From NCBI RefSeq assembly GCF_000176235.1, contig NZ_ACZV01000002.1, positions 206,426 to 270,425 on the forward strand: a DNA stretch of 64,000 bases, read 5' to 3'. A model generated the notes under the pieces. It saw only the letters and a list, made by a program, of their open reading frames with translations. It had not been told where the DNA came from and did no database searches. Shown in pieces: positions 56,064-64,000 of the stretch. The stretch is from Vibrio orientalis CIP 102891 = ATCC 33934. GTDB taxonomy: Bacteria; Pseudomonadota; Gammaproteobacteria; Enterobacterales; Vibrionaceae. A program made the position numbers and the translations under genes. The stretch's first letter is position 1; each line of letters starts with the position of its first letter.

Positions 56064-57503
56064 CTAATCATCAATCACTAGTGACGGTGTGCTTTGTTGG
56101 TTTTGCGTCGCTTGAGTCTCTCTCACCAACTTTAAAGCGTTCAGCTGTTTGTAGATAATAAAATAACGATTGATGTTAGAAACGTAATGGACAGGCTCTC
56201 GGCCGATATTTCTTCTCGCCATGATTTCAACATTGCGAAACCATTTATTGGGGTCATAGCCATTTTTCTCAGCTAAGCGGCGCATTTTTCGGATATTAGC
56301 CGGGCCAGCGTTATACGCAGCAAGTGAAAAGTAGACTTGGTCTTCTGGGAGGATCGATTCATCACTAAAGTAACGATCTTTGATGAAACGCATATATTTC
56401 ACGCCTGCGTGAATATTATTCTCGACTTGATAGATGTCTGGGATGTTGACGTTGGGATCTTTCGCGGTGCTAGGCAGAACTTGCATCACACCAACGGCAC
56501 CTTTATGTGACACTTTACTTTGGTCTAACCCTGACTCTTGAAAGCCTTGAGCGGATATCATCAGCGAATCGAAACTGTATTGATCAGAGTAGACTTCAAA
56601 TATTTCCGATAGTGATTCTAGTTTAGTGATGTGCTGGGGGTTTAGCACACGTTTGAGCCATTTGGTGTTATTCAGATACTTGCCATAAATAACGTTGCCC
56701 AGCAGAGTACCTGAACGGTATTTCTTTAAATATTGATTGACGAAAACTTCCAGCTTAGGGCTGTTTTTTCTCATTGCCCATGCAATTTGACCTTCTTCTC
56801 TAAGTGGAATTGCGTCATGGACTTGGATATTGTCCATGACCTTGAGCCAAAGTTCTGTCTTATGGCTATCTAAAATCGTGGCGGGCAGGTGCCCTTGGTT
56901 AACCAACTCAATCAGTTCTAAGTCTTGTAATGTTTCTTCGATAAAACGGACAATAACCGGGGCTTTTCCTTGTTTATCAAGTTCTGTATTAAGCTTTTGC
57001 AAACTTTCGAAGTAGCTTGAGCTAGCGCGTACCCAGACTTCTCTGCCACTTAACGACCAAAGCGAGTCGATAGGAGGGTGATTCTTATGAGTAACGAGTA
57101 ACTCATTGACTTGTTTTAATACAGGGGCGCTAAAATTGACATGTTCTTTTCTCGCAGAAGTAATGGTGAGGTTAGCCACCACTAAATCGCCAAAGCCTTT
57201 TTCAAGTGACGGGATCAGCTCATCTCTGTGGACAGGAATGACTTGAAGATTAAAGTAAGAGGAACGTTGTCTTAACTCTTTTTCGAAGTGATATAAGAGT
57301 TCGGCTAAGATTCCTTTAGGCTTCCCCCCTTCCACATAATAAAAACCGAGATCAGCAGAAACAAGAACTCGGATCACGCCTTTCTTTTCGAGCGTAGGAA
57401 GATCGCCTAGGTAGGGTTGTTTTTGCATAGGAGACAAAGACAACGCGATCGCCTGACCTATCGATAAACTGAAGAATAAAAAAAGAAAAATGACTCGTAG
57501 CAT
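56064..57503 (-). CDS. MltF-like lytic transglycosylase with substrate-binding domain
   Basis: A 479-aa periplasmic protein. The signal peptide is 1-21; a family 3 solute-binding (SBP_bac_3) domain spans about 40-265; an SLT lysozyme-like domain from about 305 has catalytic Glu323 in AQGFQESGLD and GAVGVMQVLPSTA, AAYNAGPANI after it. This is the MltF architecture, in which ligand binding to the first domain gates wall cleavage. It may be a second copy beside the usual mltF near purL. It stands alone between raiA and bamD, not part of their operons. Confidence 0.87.
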   Translation of the reverse strand: MLRVIFLFLFFSLSIGQAIALSLSPMQKQPYLGDLPTLEKKGVIRVLVSADLGFYYVEGGKPKGILAELLYHFEKELRQRSSYFNLQVIPVHRDELIPSLEKGFGDLVVANLTITSARKEHVNFSAPVLKQVNELLVTHKNHPPIDSLWSLSGREVWVRASSSYFESLQKLNTELDKQGKAPVIVRFIEETLQDLELIELVNQGHLPATILDSHKTELWLKVMDNIQVHDAIPLREEGQIAWAMRKNSPKLEVFVNQYLKKYRSGTLLGNVIYGKYLNNTKWLKRVLNPQHITKLESLSEIFEVYSDQYSFDSLMISAQGFQESGLDQSKVSHKGAVGVMQVLPSTAKDPNVNIPDIYQVENNIHAGVKYMRFIKDRYFSDESILPEDQVYFSLAAYNAGPANIRKMRRLAEKNGYDPNKWFRNVEIMARRNIGREPVHYVSNINRYFIIYKQLNALKLVRETQATQNQQSTPSLVIDD

Positions 57504-57571
57504 GAAACACCTCTAAACCACATTGATTAAAATGTAGTCCGAAAGTAATAGGTACGCAAAATGCTAGGCAT

Positions 57572-57604
57572 AAAAAAAACGCCTCGGGCTGGAGGCGTTT
57601 TTTT
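57572..57604 (-). terminator. Terminator of bamD
   Basis: ACGCCTC (57579-57585) pairs with GAGGCGT (57592-57598), with A8 before and T-run after. Confidence 0.92.
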
Positions 57605-57620
57605 CTTACTTTATAGCTGG

Positions 57621-58346
57621 TTACTGAGGGTTAAGCTCAATCAACTTCTCCGTACGCTCAACGGCGTCTTGCAGGTTAAGTTGTTTGTATGCCTCAAGTT
57701 GAATATCTAGCGATTTTCGAGCAGCTTCGGTATCTGGATACGTTTTTTGTAACTCTTGCGTGCGGTTGATCGCTGCAATCCATGCTTCTCTGCGCAGATA
57801 GAAATCTGCTGTTGCTAAGTCATATTCAGCGAGACGATTTTTTAAAGCGTACATGCGCTTTTGAGAATCTTCCGCATATGGGCTATTAGGGTATCGCTCA
57901 AGGAGCTTTTTAAAATCAGCAAACGCTTTTTTTACTGGCTCAGGATCGCGATCACTACGATCGACATTGAACAAGTCATGCATGAAGTTTCGGTCTTGTG
58001 CCATATGGGTTAGGCCACGCATGTAAAGTACCCAGTCCAATTTCTCCTGGGTAGGGTTTAAGCGCATAAAGCGTTCGATAGTCGCAAGACCTAAAGCAAG
58101 ATCATCGTTTTTATAGTATGCATAGATCAGGTCTAACTGAACTTGCTCAGAGTACGCGCCAAATGGGTAACGAGAATCTAGAGCCTCTAGCTTTTCAATT
58201 GCAGTTAGCCAGTTACCACTTTGAAGCGAAATCTGTGCATCTGAGTAAAGCTCAGATGGTGGCACGTCTGGAACGACTTCTTCGCTGCTAGAGCAGCCAA
58301 CCAGTAGTGATAGTGCCAACAAGCCAGATAAAGTATGCTTTTTCAT
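57621..58346 (-). CDS. bamD: Outer membrane assembly lipoprotein BamD
   Basis: A 241-aa lipoprotein of the BAM complex that folds beta-barrel proteins into the outer membrane. The signal peptide ends with lipobox LVGC (Cys18). Five TPR-like helical repeats fill the mature protein. It is essential in E. coli. It is divergent from rluD, the conserved arrangement. Confidence 0.95.
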   Translation of the reverse strand: MKKHTLSGLLALSLLVGCSSSEEVVPDVPPSELYSDAQISLQSGNWLTAIEKLEALDSRYPFGAYSEQVQLDLIYAYYKNDDLALGLATIERFMRLNPTQEKLDWVLYMRGLTHMAQDRNFMHDLFNVDRSDRDPEPVKKAFADFKKLLERYPNSPYAEDSQKRMYALKNRLAEYDLATADFYLRREAWIAAINRTQELQKTYPDTEAARKSLDIQLEAYKQLNLQDAVERTEKLIELNPQ

Positions 58347-58480
58347 GTCAGGATTCGATTCCTTGAGATAAATATTTCAGATGCTTCCGTTACTTTCTAA
58401 GCAGTAACAGATACAATGTCCAATAGTACATTTTTCCACACTAGTGACAATTAGTCTCACAGTTTTTAAAAAAGTTCGAT

Positions 58481-59461
58481 ATGGCTCAGCAGATTGAATT
58501 AACAAATACAGTAAAAGATAGCCAATTAGGCCAACGCCTAGACCAAGCTATCGCCGAATTATTCGCGGACTTTTCTCGTTCACGCCTAAAGGAATGGCTG
58601 CTTGACGGTAAAGTTAAAGTTAACGGTGAAGTGATATCAAAGCCCCGCACCAAGGTTATGGGCGGCGAAGAGATCATTTTACAAGCAGAACTTGAAGATG
58701 AAGAGCGTTGGGAAGCACAAGACATCCCACTTGATATCGTTTATGAAGATGACGATCTCTTAGTGATCAATAAGCCTCGTGGTTTTGTTGTTCACCCTGG
58801 TGCGGGTACGCCAGATGGTACCGTGCTTAATGCTCTGTTGCACCATTATCCAAATATCGCGGAAGTGCCTCGCGCGGGTATAGTGCACCGTCTCGATAAA
58901 GATACGACCGGACTGATGGTTGTGGCGAAAACCGTCCCAGCACAAACTCGTTTAGTCCGCGCGTTACAGAAGAAGCGTAATTTTGTGCGTGAGTATGAAG
59001 CGATCGCGATCGGTCGTATGACCGCTGGTGGGCGAGTAGAGCAACCAATTGGTCGCCACTCAACTAAGCGAACCCTAATGGCGGTGACTCCTACGGGCAA
59101 GCCAGCAATTACGCACTACCGAGTTGCTGAACACTTCCGTGAGCATACACGTATCCGTTTACGTCTGGAAACAGGTCGTACGCACCAGATTCGTGTTCAT
59201 ATGTCGTACTTGCAACATCCTCTGTTAGGGGACACTGCATACGGTGGTCGTGCACGTATTCCAAGTGGTGCGTCAGAAGAGTTAGCGAACCACATTCGCA
59301 GCTTTGATCGTCAAGCGCTTCACGCGGTAATGCTTAAATTTGAGCATCCTATTACCGGAGAAGAGGTGGAGTTCCATGCTCCAGTACCTGACGATATGGT
59401 CGAGATGGCAGAAGCATTGCGTCAAGATACTCAGGAACACGGTTTAAAAGACGAGTTCTAA
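58481..59461 (+). CDS. rluD: 23S rRNA pseudouridine(1911/1915/1917) synthase RluD
   Basis: A 326-aa enzyme that modifies helix 69 of 23S rRNA. An N-terminal S4 domain (about 17-75) precedes the catalytic domain with Asp139 in GIVHRLDKDTTGL, the same number as E. coli. pgeF follows after 2 bp, then clpB. Confidence 0.96.
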   Translation: MAQQIELTNTVKDSQLGQRLDQAIAELFADFSRSRLKEWLLDGKVKVNGEVISKPRTKVMGGEEIILQAELEDEERWEAQDIPLDIVYEDDDLLVINKPRGFVVHPGAGTPDGTVLNALLHHYPNIAEVPRAGIVHRLDKDTTGLMVVAKTVPAQTRLVRALQKKRNFVREYEAIAIGRMTAGGRVEQPIGRHSTKRTLMAVTPTGKPAITHYRVAEHFREHTRIRLRLETGRTHQIRVHMSYLQHPLLGDTAYGGRARIPSGASEELANHIRSFDRQALHAVMLKFEHPITGEEVEFHAPVPDDMVEMAEALRQDTQEHGLKDEF

Positions 59462-59463
59462 GC

Positions 59464-60192
59464 ATGGAAATGATCATCCCTAACTGGCCTGCCAAAAAAC
59501 AGGTTAAAGCCTTCGCTTCGACAAGAGGCGAGGGGTTTTCTGTTGGTCCATATCAAGGACTGAATTTGGGAACTCATGTTGGGGATGAACAATCTATTGT
59601 TGCTAAAAATCGCACTGCTTTGTCGGTTGCGACACACATGCCATCAGCGCCTATCTGGTTGAATCAAACACATTCTACTGTTGTAACAGAAGTATGTGAG
59701 CCACTGGAGCAAGTGTTAGATGCGGATGGTTTGTTTACGGCTTCAGCTGGTGTGGTTTGTTCGGCAATGACTGCGGATTGCCTTCCTGTGCTGCTTACCA
59801 ATATAGAAGGTACTCAAGTCGCTGCTGTTCATGCTGGTTGGCGTGGCTTAGCGAATGGTATTGTAGAAAATGCGGTAGCTAAGTTTGATGGTGAAGTGAT
59901 GGCTTGGGTTGGTCCTGCGATTGCCCAGGCTGCCTTTGAAGTTGGCCAAGATGTCGTCGACGCGTTTACTTCAGTTAACACTGACGCCCAGCAAGCGTTT
60001 ATCGCTAAATCACAACCGGGAAAGTGGCTTGCTGATATGAATGTATTGGTGACGCAACGACTCAATAGTGTTGGTGTTGATCAAGTTTACTACAGCAACC
60101 TGTGTACTTTTGAAGACGCTAGCCGTTTTTACTCCTATCGCCGAGACGGAATAACAGGTCGGCAAGCTACTTTTATCTGGATCGAAAACTAA
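59464..60192 (+). CDS. pgeF: PgeF/YfiH, multicopper-type peptidoglycan editing factor
   Basis: A 242-aa protein of the YfiH (laccase domain, DUF152) family. The metal ligands lie in QTHSTVV, MTADCLPVLL and AAVHAGWRGL. Reported activities include purine nucleoside phosphorylase/adenosine deaminase and correction of serine misincorporated in peptidoglycan precursors. It begins at ATG 59464; ATG 59470 is an alternative. It is part of rluD-pgeF. Confidence 0.92.
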   Translation: MEMIIPNWPAKKQVKAFASTRGEGFSVGPYQGLNLGTHVGDEQSIVAKNRTALSVATHMPSAPIWLNQTHSTVVTEVCEPLEQVLDADGLFTASAGVVCSAMTADCLPVLLTNIEGTQVAAVHAGWRGLANGIVENAVAKFDGEVMAWVGPAIAQAAFEVGQDVVDAFTSVNTDAQQAFIAKSQPGKWLADMNVLVTQRLNSVGVDQVYYSNLCTFEDASRFYSYRRDGITGRQATFIWIEN

Positions 60193-60227
60193 TCGTCTAT
60201 TTTCATAACGGAAACAGACTAACTCCC

Positions 60228-60256
60228 CTTGAAAATCCTCCAAAGCGTATCCATCT
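60228..60256 (+). promoter_or_regulatory. Sigma-32 heat-shock promoter of clpB
   Basis: -35 CTTGAAAA (60228-60235), a 12-bp gap, then TATCCATCT (60248-60256), close to CTTGAAA / CCCCATnT. It is 48 bp before the clpB start. Confidence 0.75.
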
Positions 60257-60303
60257 TTCATACTGATTAGTTATTTTTTCTCAGTTGAGGTAGGAAGGTA
60301 GAT

Positions 60304-62877
60304 ATGCGTCTTGACAGATTTACTAGCAAATTCCAAATCGCTATATCTGACGCTCAGTCGCTTGCTTTAGGTCGCGATCATCAATATATCGAGCCGGTTC
60401 ACTTGATGGTGGCATTAATGGACCAAAATGGTAGTCCGATTCGTCCACTGCTGACCATGCTTAATGTTGATATTACACATCTACGCTCTAAGTTAAGCGA
60501 AATTCTAGATCGTTTACCCAAGGTTAGTGGTATTGGCGGTGATGTACAGCTATCGAGTGCAATGGGCACAATGTTTAACTTGTGTGACAAGGTGGCTCAA
60601 AAGCGTCAGGATTCCTACATCTCATCTGAAGTCTTTCTATTGGCAGCATTAGAAGACAAAGGCCCATTAGGTTCTTTGCTCAAAGAGTCAGGCTTAACGG
60701 AAACCAAGCTATCTGAGGCGATTGATAAAGTGCGTGGCGGACAGAAAATAGATGACCCTAACGCGGAAGAACTTCGTCAAGCTTTAGAAAAGTTTACCAT
60801 TGATCTGACGGAGCGAGCTGAACAAGGCAAGCTTGACCCAGTTATTGGTCGTGATGATGAAATTCGCCGAACCATTCAAGTGCTTCAGCGCCGTACTAAA
60901 AATAACCCGGTCATTATTGGTGAGCCTGGTGTTGGTAAAACGGCGATTGTAGAAGGTCTGGCTCAGCGTATTATTAACAATGAAGTTCCAGAAGGATTAC
61001 GTGGTCGTCGCGTACTTTCTCTCGATATGGGGGCGCTAGTGGCGGGTGCTAAGTATCGTGGTGAATTTGAAGAACGCCTTAAATCCGTGCTCAATGAGTT
61101 ATCTAAAGAAGAGGGCAATGTAATCCTCTTCATCGATGAAATTCACACTATGGTTGGCGCGGGCAAAGGTGAAGGCTCGATGGATGCTGGAAACATGCTT
61201 AAACCCGCTTTAGCAAGAGGTGAACTTCACTGTGTGGGTGCGACGACACTTGATGAGTACCGCCAGTACATTGAAAAAGATCCTGCTCTTGAACGACGCT
61301 TTCAAAAAGTTATTGTTGATGAACCAAGTGTTGAAGATACTGTCGCCATTTTACGTGGTTTGAAAGAGCGCTATGAACTGCACCACCATGTAGAGATCAC
61401 CGATCCTGCTATTGTTGCAGCGGCGAGCTTGTCTCATCGTTATGTGTCTGATCGCCAATTGCCAGATAAAGCGATCGATTTGATTGATGAAGCGGCTTCA
61501 AGTATCCGTATGCAAATCGATTCTAAGCCAGAGTCGTTGGATAAGTTAGAGCGCAAAATCATCCAGTTGAAAATAGAGCAGCAAGCGCTGACTAATGAAC
61601 ATGATGAAGCCAGTGAAAAGCGTTTAACGATTCTGAATGACGAGCTGAATGATAAAGAGCGAGCGTTTGCTGAACTCGAAGAAGTGTGGAATGCGGAGAA
61701 AGCCGCTCTGTCTGGCACGCAACATATCAAGTCAGAGTTAGAACAAGCTCGTATGGATATGGAGTTCGCGCGACGTGCTGGTGATTTGAATCGTATGTCG
61801 GAACTGCAATACGGACGTATTCCGGAATTAGAGAAACAGTTAGACCTTGCGACTCAAGCTGAGATGCAAGAGATGACATTGCTACGAAATAAAGTTACCG
61901 ATAACGAAATTGCCGATGTGCTCTCTAAGCAGACTGGTATCCCTGTCTCTAAAATGCTCGAAGCAGAAAAAGAGAAACTACTGCGCATGGAAGAGGTCTT
62001 GCATAAACGCGTCATCGGACAAACTGAAGCGGTGGAAGTGGTTGCAAACGCTATCCGACGTAGCCGAGCGGGCTTATCTGACCCAAATCAACCAATTGGC
62101 TCTTTCCTCTTCTTAGGGCCAACCGGTGTTGGTAAAACAGAACTATGTAAAACACTAGCTAACTTTATGTTCGATAGTGAAGATGCAATGGTGCGTATCG
62201 ATATGTCGGAATTTATGGAGAAGCACTCAGTTGCGAGGCTGGTGGGGGCGCCTCCTGGTTATGTTGGGTATGAAGAGGGGGGGTACCTAACGGAAGCAGT
62301 GCGCCGCAAACCTTACTCTGTGATCTTATTAGATGAAGTAGAGAAAGCACACCCAGATGTATTTAACATTCTGCTGCAGGTGTTAGATGATGGTCGCTTG
62401 ACTGATGGACAAGGCCGAACGGTGGATTTTCGTAATACGGTCGTGATCATGACTTCGAATCTTGGTTCAGCGCGTATTCAAGAAAACTTTGCCACGCTCG
62501 ATTACCAAGGTATGAAAGAGCAGGTGATGGATGTCGTGAGTAAACATTTCCGTCCTGAGTTCTTAAACCGAGTTGATGAGAGTGTTGTTTTCCACCCACT
62601 TGGCCAGGAGCATATTAAGTCGATTGCTTCTATACAGCTTTTGAGACTTTCAAAGCGAATGGAAGAGAAAGGTTATTCACTAGATGTCTCGGAGAAAGCC
62701 TTAGACCTGATAGCACAAGTTGGCTTTGACCCGGTTTATGGCGCAAGACCATTAAAGCGTGCGATTCAGCAAAGTGTAGAAAACCCGCTTGCAAAGGCGA
62801 TTCTTGCCGGGAAAGTGATTCCAGACAAGCCGGTAAAATTACTAGTGAGCAATGATCAGATAATTGCCCATCAATAG
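60304..62877 (+). CDS. clpB: Protein disaggregase ClpB
   Basis: An 857-aa Hsp100 chaperone, the same length as E. coli ClpB, that pulls proteins out of aggregates with DnaK. An N-terminal Clp_N domain (about 1-145), AAA-1 with Walker A GEPGVGKT (about 206-213), a coiled-coil middle domain (about 410-525) and AAA-2 with GPTGVGKT are all intact. An internal GTG/ATG start for a short form is possible as in E. coli. Heat-shock promoter upstream. Confidence 0.97.
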   Translation: MRLDRFTSKFQIAISDAQSLALGRDHQYIEPVHLMVALMDQNGSPIRPLLTMLNVDITHLRSKLSEILDRLPKVSGIGGDVQLSSAMGTMFNLCDKVAQKRQDSYISSEVFLLAALEDKGPLGSLLKESGLTETKLSEAIDKVRGGQKIDDPNAEELRQALEKFTIDLTERAEQGKLDPVIGRDDEIRRTIQVLQRRTKNNPVIIGEPGVGKTAIVEGLAQRIINNEVPEGLRGRRVLSLDMGALVAGAKYRGEFEERLKSVLNELSKEEGNVILFIDEIHTMVGAGKGEGSMDAGNMLKPALARGELHCVGATTLDEYRQYIEKDPALERRFQKVIVDEPSVEDTVAILRGLKERYELHHHVEITDPAIVAAASLSHRYVSDRQLPDKAIDLIDEAASSIRMQIDSKPESLDKLERKIIQLKIEQQALTNEHDEASEKRLTILNDELNDKERAFAELEEVWNAEKAALSGTQHIKSELEQARMDMEFARRAGDLNRMSELQYGRIPELEKQLDLATQAEMQEMTLLRNKVTDNEIADVLSKQTGIPVSKMLEAEKEKLLRMEEVLHKRVIGQTEAVEVVANAIRRSRAGLSDPNQPIGSFLFLGPTGVGKTELCKTLANFMFDSEDAMVRIDMSEFMEKHSVARLVGAPPGYVGYEEGGYLTEAVRRKPYSVILLDEVEKAHPDVFNILLQVLDDGRLTDGQGRTVDFRNTVVIMTSNLGSARIQENFATLDYQGMKEQVMDVVSKHFRPEFLNRVDESVVFHPLGQEHIKSIASIQLLRLSKRMEEKGYSLDVSEKALDLIAQVGFDPVYGARPLKRAIQQSVENPLAKAILAGKVIPDKPVKLLVSNDQIIAHQ

Positions 62878-62901
62878 TTTTCGTAAAAGTAATCGATAAA
62901 T

Positions 62902-62925
62902 AAGGGCCTAATTGGGGCCCTTTTG
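62902..62925 (+). terminator. Terminator after clpB
   Basis: AAGGGCC (62902-62908) pairs with GGCCCTT, followed by TTGTGTTCTTTTT. Confidence 0.8.
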
Positions 62926-62997
62926 TGTTCTTTTTATGCTTATTGATGGATTGTTGAGCTAACGACTCAAAAAAAGCAGTTTTTTTAAATTTAGGGG

Positions 62998-63025
62998 TTG
63001 TGCTTAATTCGGAACTCCCTATAAT
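62998..63025 (+). promoter_or_regulatory. rrn P1 promoter
   Basis: -35 TTGTGC (62998-63003), 16-bp spacer, -10 TATAAT (63020-63025), followed by a GC-rich discriminator GCGCCTCCG, typical of stringently controlled rRNA promoters. A/T-rich tracts just upstream (about 62969-62993) look like an UP element. Confidence 0.85.
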
Positions 63026-63122
63026 GCGCCTCCGTTGTCACGGGAAACCGAGCTAACAAGCGATGGCAACAACGGCGGTGAAAGTTAAATGCTAACTTTC
63101 GAAGAAATAACGAAAAAAGTGT

Positions 63123-63150
63123 TTGACACAATAAGTTATCTCGATAAAAT
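63123..63150 (+). promoter_or_regulatory. rrn P2 promoter
   Basis: Consensus -35 TTGACA (63123-63128), 16-bp spacer, -10 TAAAAT (63145-63150), about 125 bp after P1. A boxA-like antitermination sequence (GTTCTTTAAAAATATAG) begins at 63183. Confidence 0.85.
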
Positions 63151-63401
63151 GGCCGTCCGTTTTGAGCAGAGCCCAAAACGAAGTTCTTTAAAAATATAGA
63201 CCTATCAATCTGTGTGGGCACTCGTTGATGATAATCCAATTAGATACCTCGGTATCAAATTAGGTTTCAATGAAACGAAGTGACCAAACGAGTCTTCGGA
63301 CTTGGCACAGTCAATTCATTATCGTTCTGTTGGAACGATAATAGCTTTAAAATTACATTAGTAGTTTTGAAGTCAGTATTCATTGAGCCGAACAAAATCT
63401 T

Positions 63402-64000
<599 letters not shown>

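Overview
The window is a stretch of the large chromosome of a Vibrio (Gammaproteobacteria). Gene content and order (srmB-trmN6, prfB-lysS-vpsR, mutH, rppH-ptsP-lgt-thyA, nptA-nhaR-hlyU-rpsT-murJ-ribF-ileS-lspA-fkpB-ispH, nagZ, btsSR, aroF-tyrA, a PilZ gene, ettA, slt-trpR, nspS-mbaA, pheA-raiA, bamD-rluD-pgeF-clpB-rrn) match the order I know from Vibrio cholerae, and VpsR, HlyU, NspS and MbaA are Vibrio hallmarks. The species cannot be fixed from the window. Nearly everything is core genome. I see no prophage, insertion sequence, integron cassette or CRISPR array.

Layout. 1-1020: eight tandem copies of a 131-bp imperfectly palindromic repeat. 1-7.6 kb: SrmB, TrmN6, BrnQ, RF2 (with an intact programmed frameshift), LysS. 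7.9-13 kb: VpsR, two very small genes, Tas, a small DUF6482-like gene, MutH, a 620-bp non-coding region with several DnaA boxes, RppH. 13-18 kb: PtsP, a TauE/SafE permease, Lgt, ThyA. 18.2-18.5 kb: a second array of the same palindromic family. 18.6-30 kb: NptA, NhaR, HlyU, S20, MurJ, RibF, IleS, LspA, FkpB, IspH, with a third, inside-out copy of the repeat lodged between ileS and lspA. 30-41.6 kb: a CstA-family transporter and, 8 kb away, the BtsSR pyruvate two-component system; between them lies a cell-wall sugar locus (MurQ, AnmK, a BadF-type kinase, a sodium symporter, an RpiR regulator, NagZ). 41.7-55.3 kb: the two chorismate-mutase genes tyrA and pheA, with TyrR boxes before aroF-tyrA and a Phe-codon attenuator before pheA; also an M23 peptidase, a PilZ protein, EttA, Slt, TrpR, an ITPase and the polyamine/c-di-GMP pair NspS-MbaA. 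55.4-63 kb: RaiA, an MltF-like transglycosylase, BamD, RluD, PgeF, ClpB. 63.4 kb to the end: the first 599 bases of a 16S rRNA gene behind rrn P1/P2 promoters.

How it fits together. Three biofilm/c-di-GMP elements (VpsR, PilZ protein, NspS-MbaA) sit within 45 kb. Peptidoglycan metabolism is unusually dense: MurJ, LspA, Lgt, NagZ, AnmK, MurQ, an M23 endopeptidase, Slt and an MltF-like enzyme. The most promising less-described signals are: (a) four direct repeats at exact 20-bp spacing upstream of the CstA-family gene, resembling BtsR sites, which would tie together btsSR and its target; (b) a PTS-independent muramic-acid-sugar import and kinase operon with RpiR-type palindromes; (c) the DnaA-box- and GATC-rich mutH-rppH intergenic region, a candidate DARS2-like locus; (d) the palindromic repeat family in two opposite registers.
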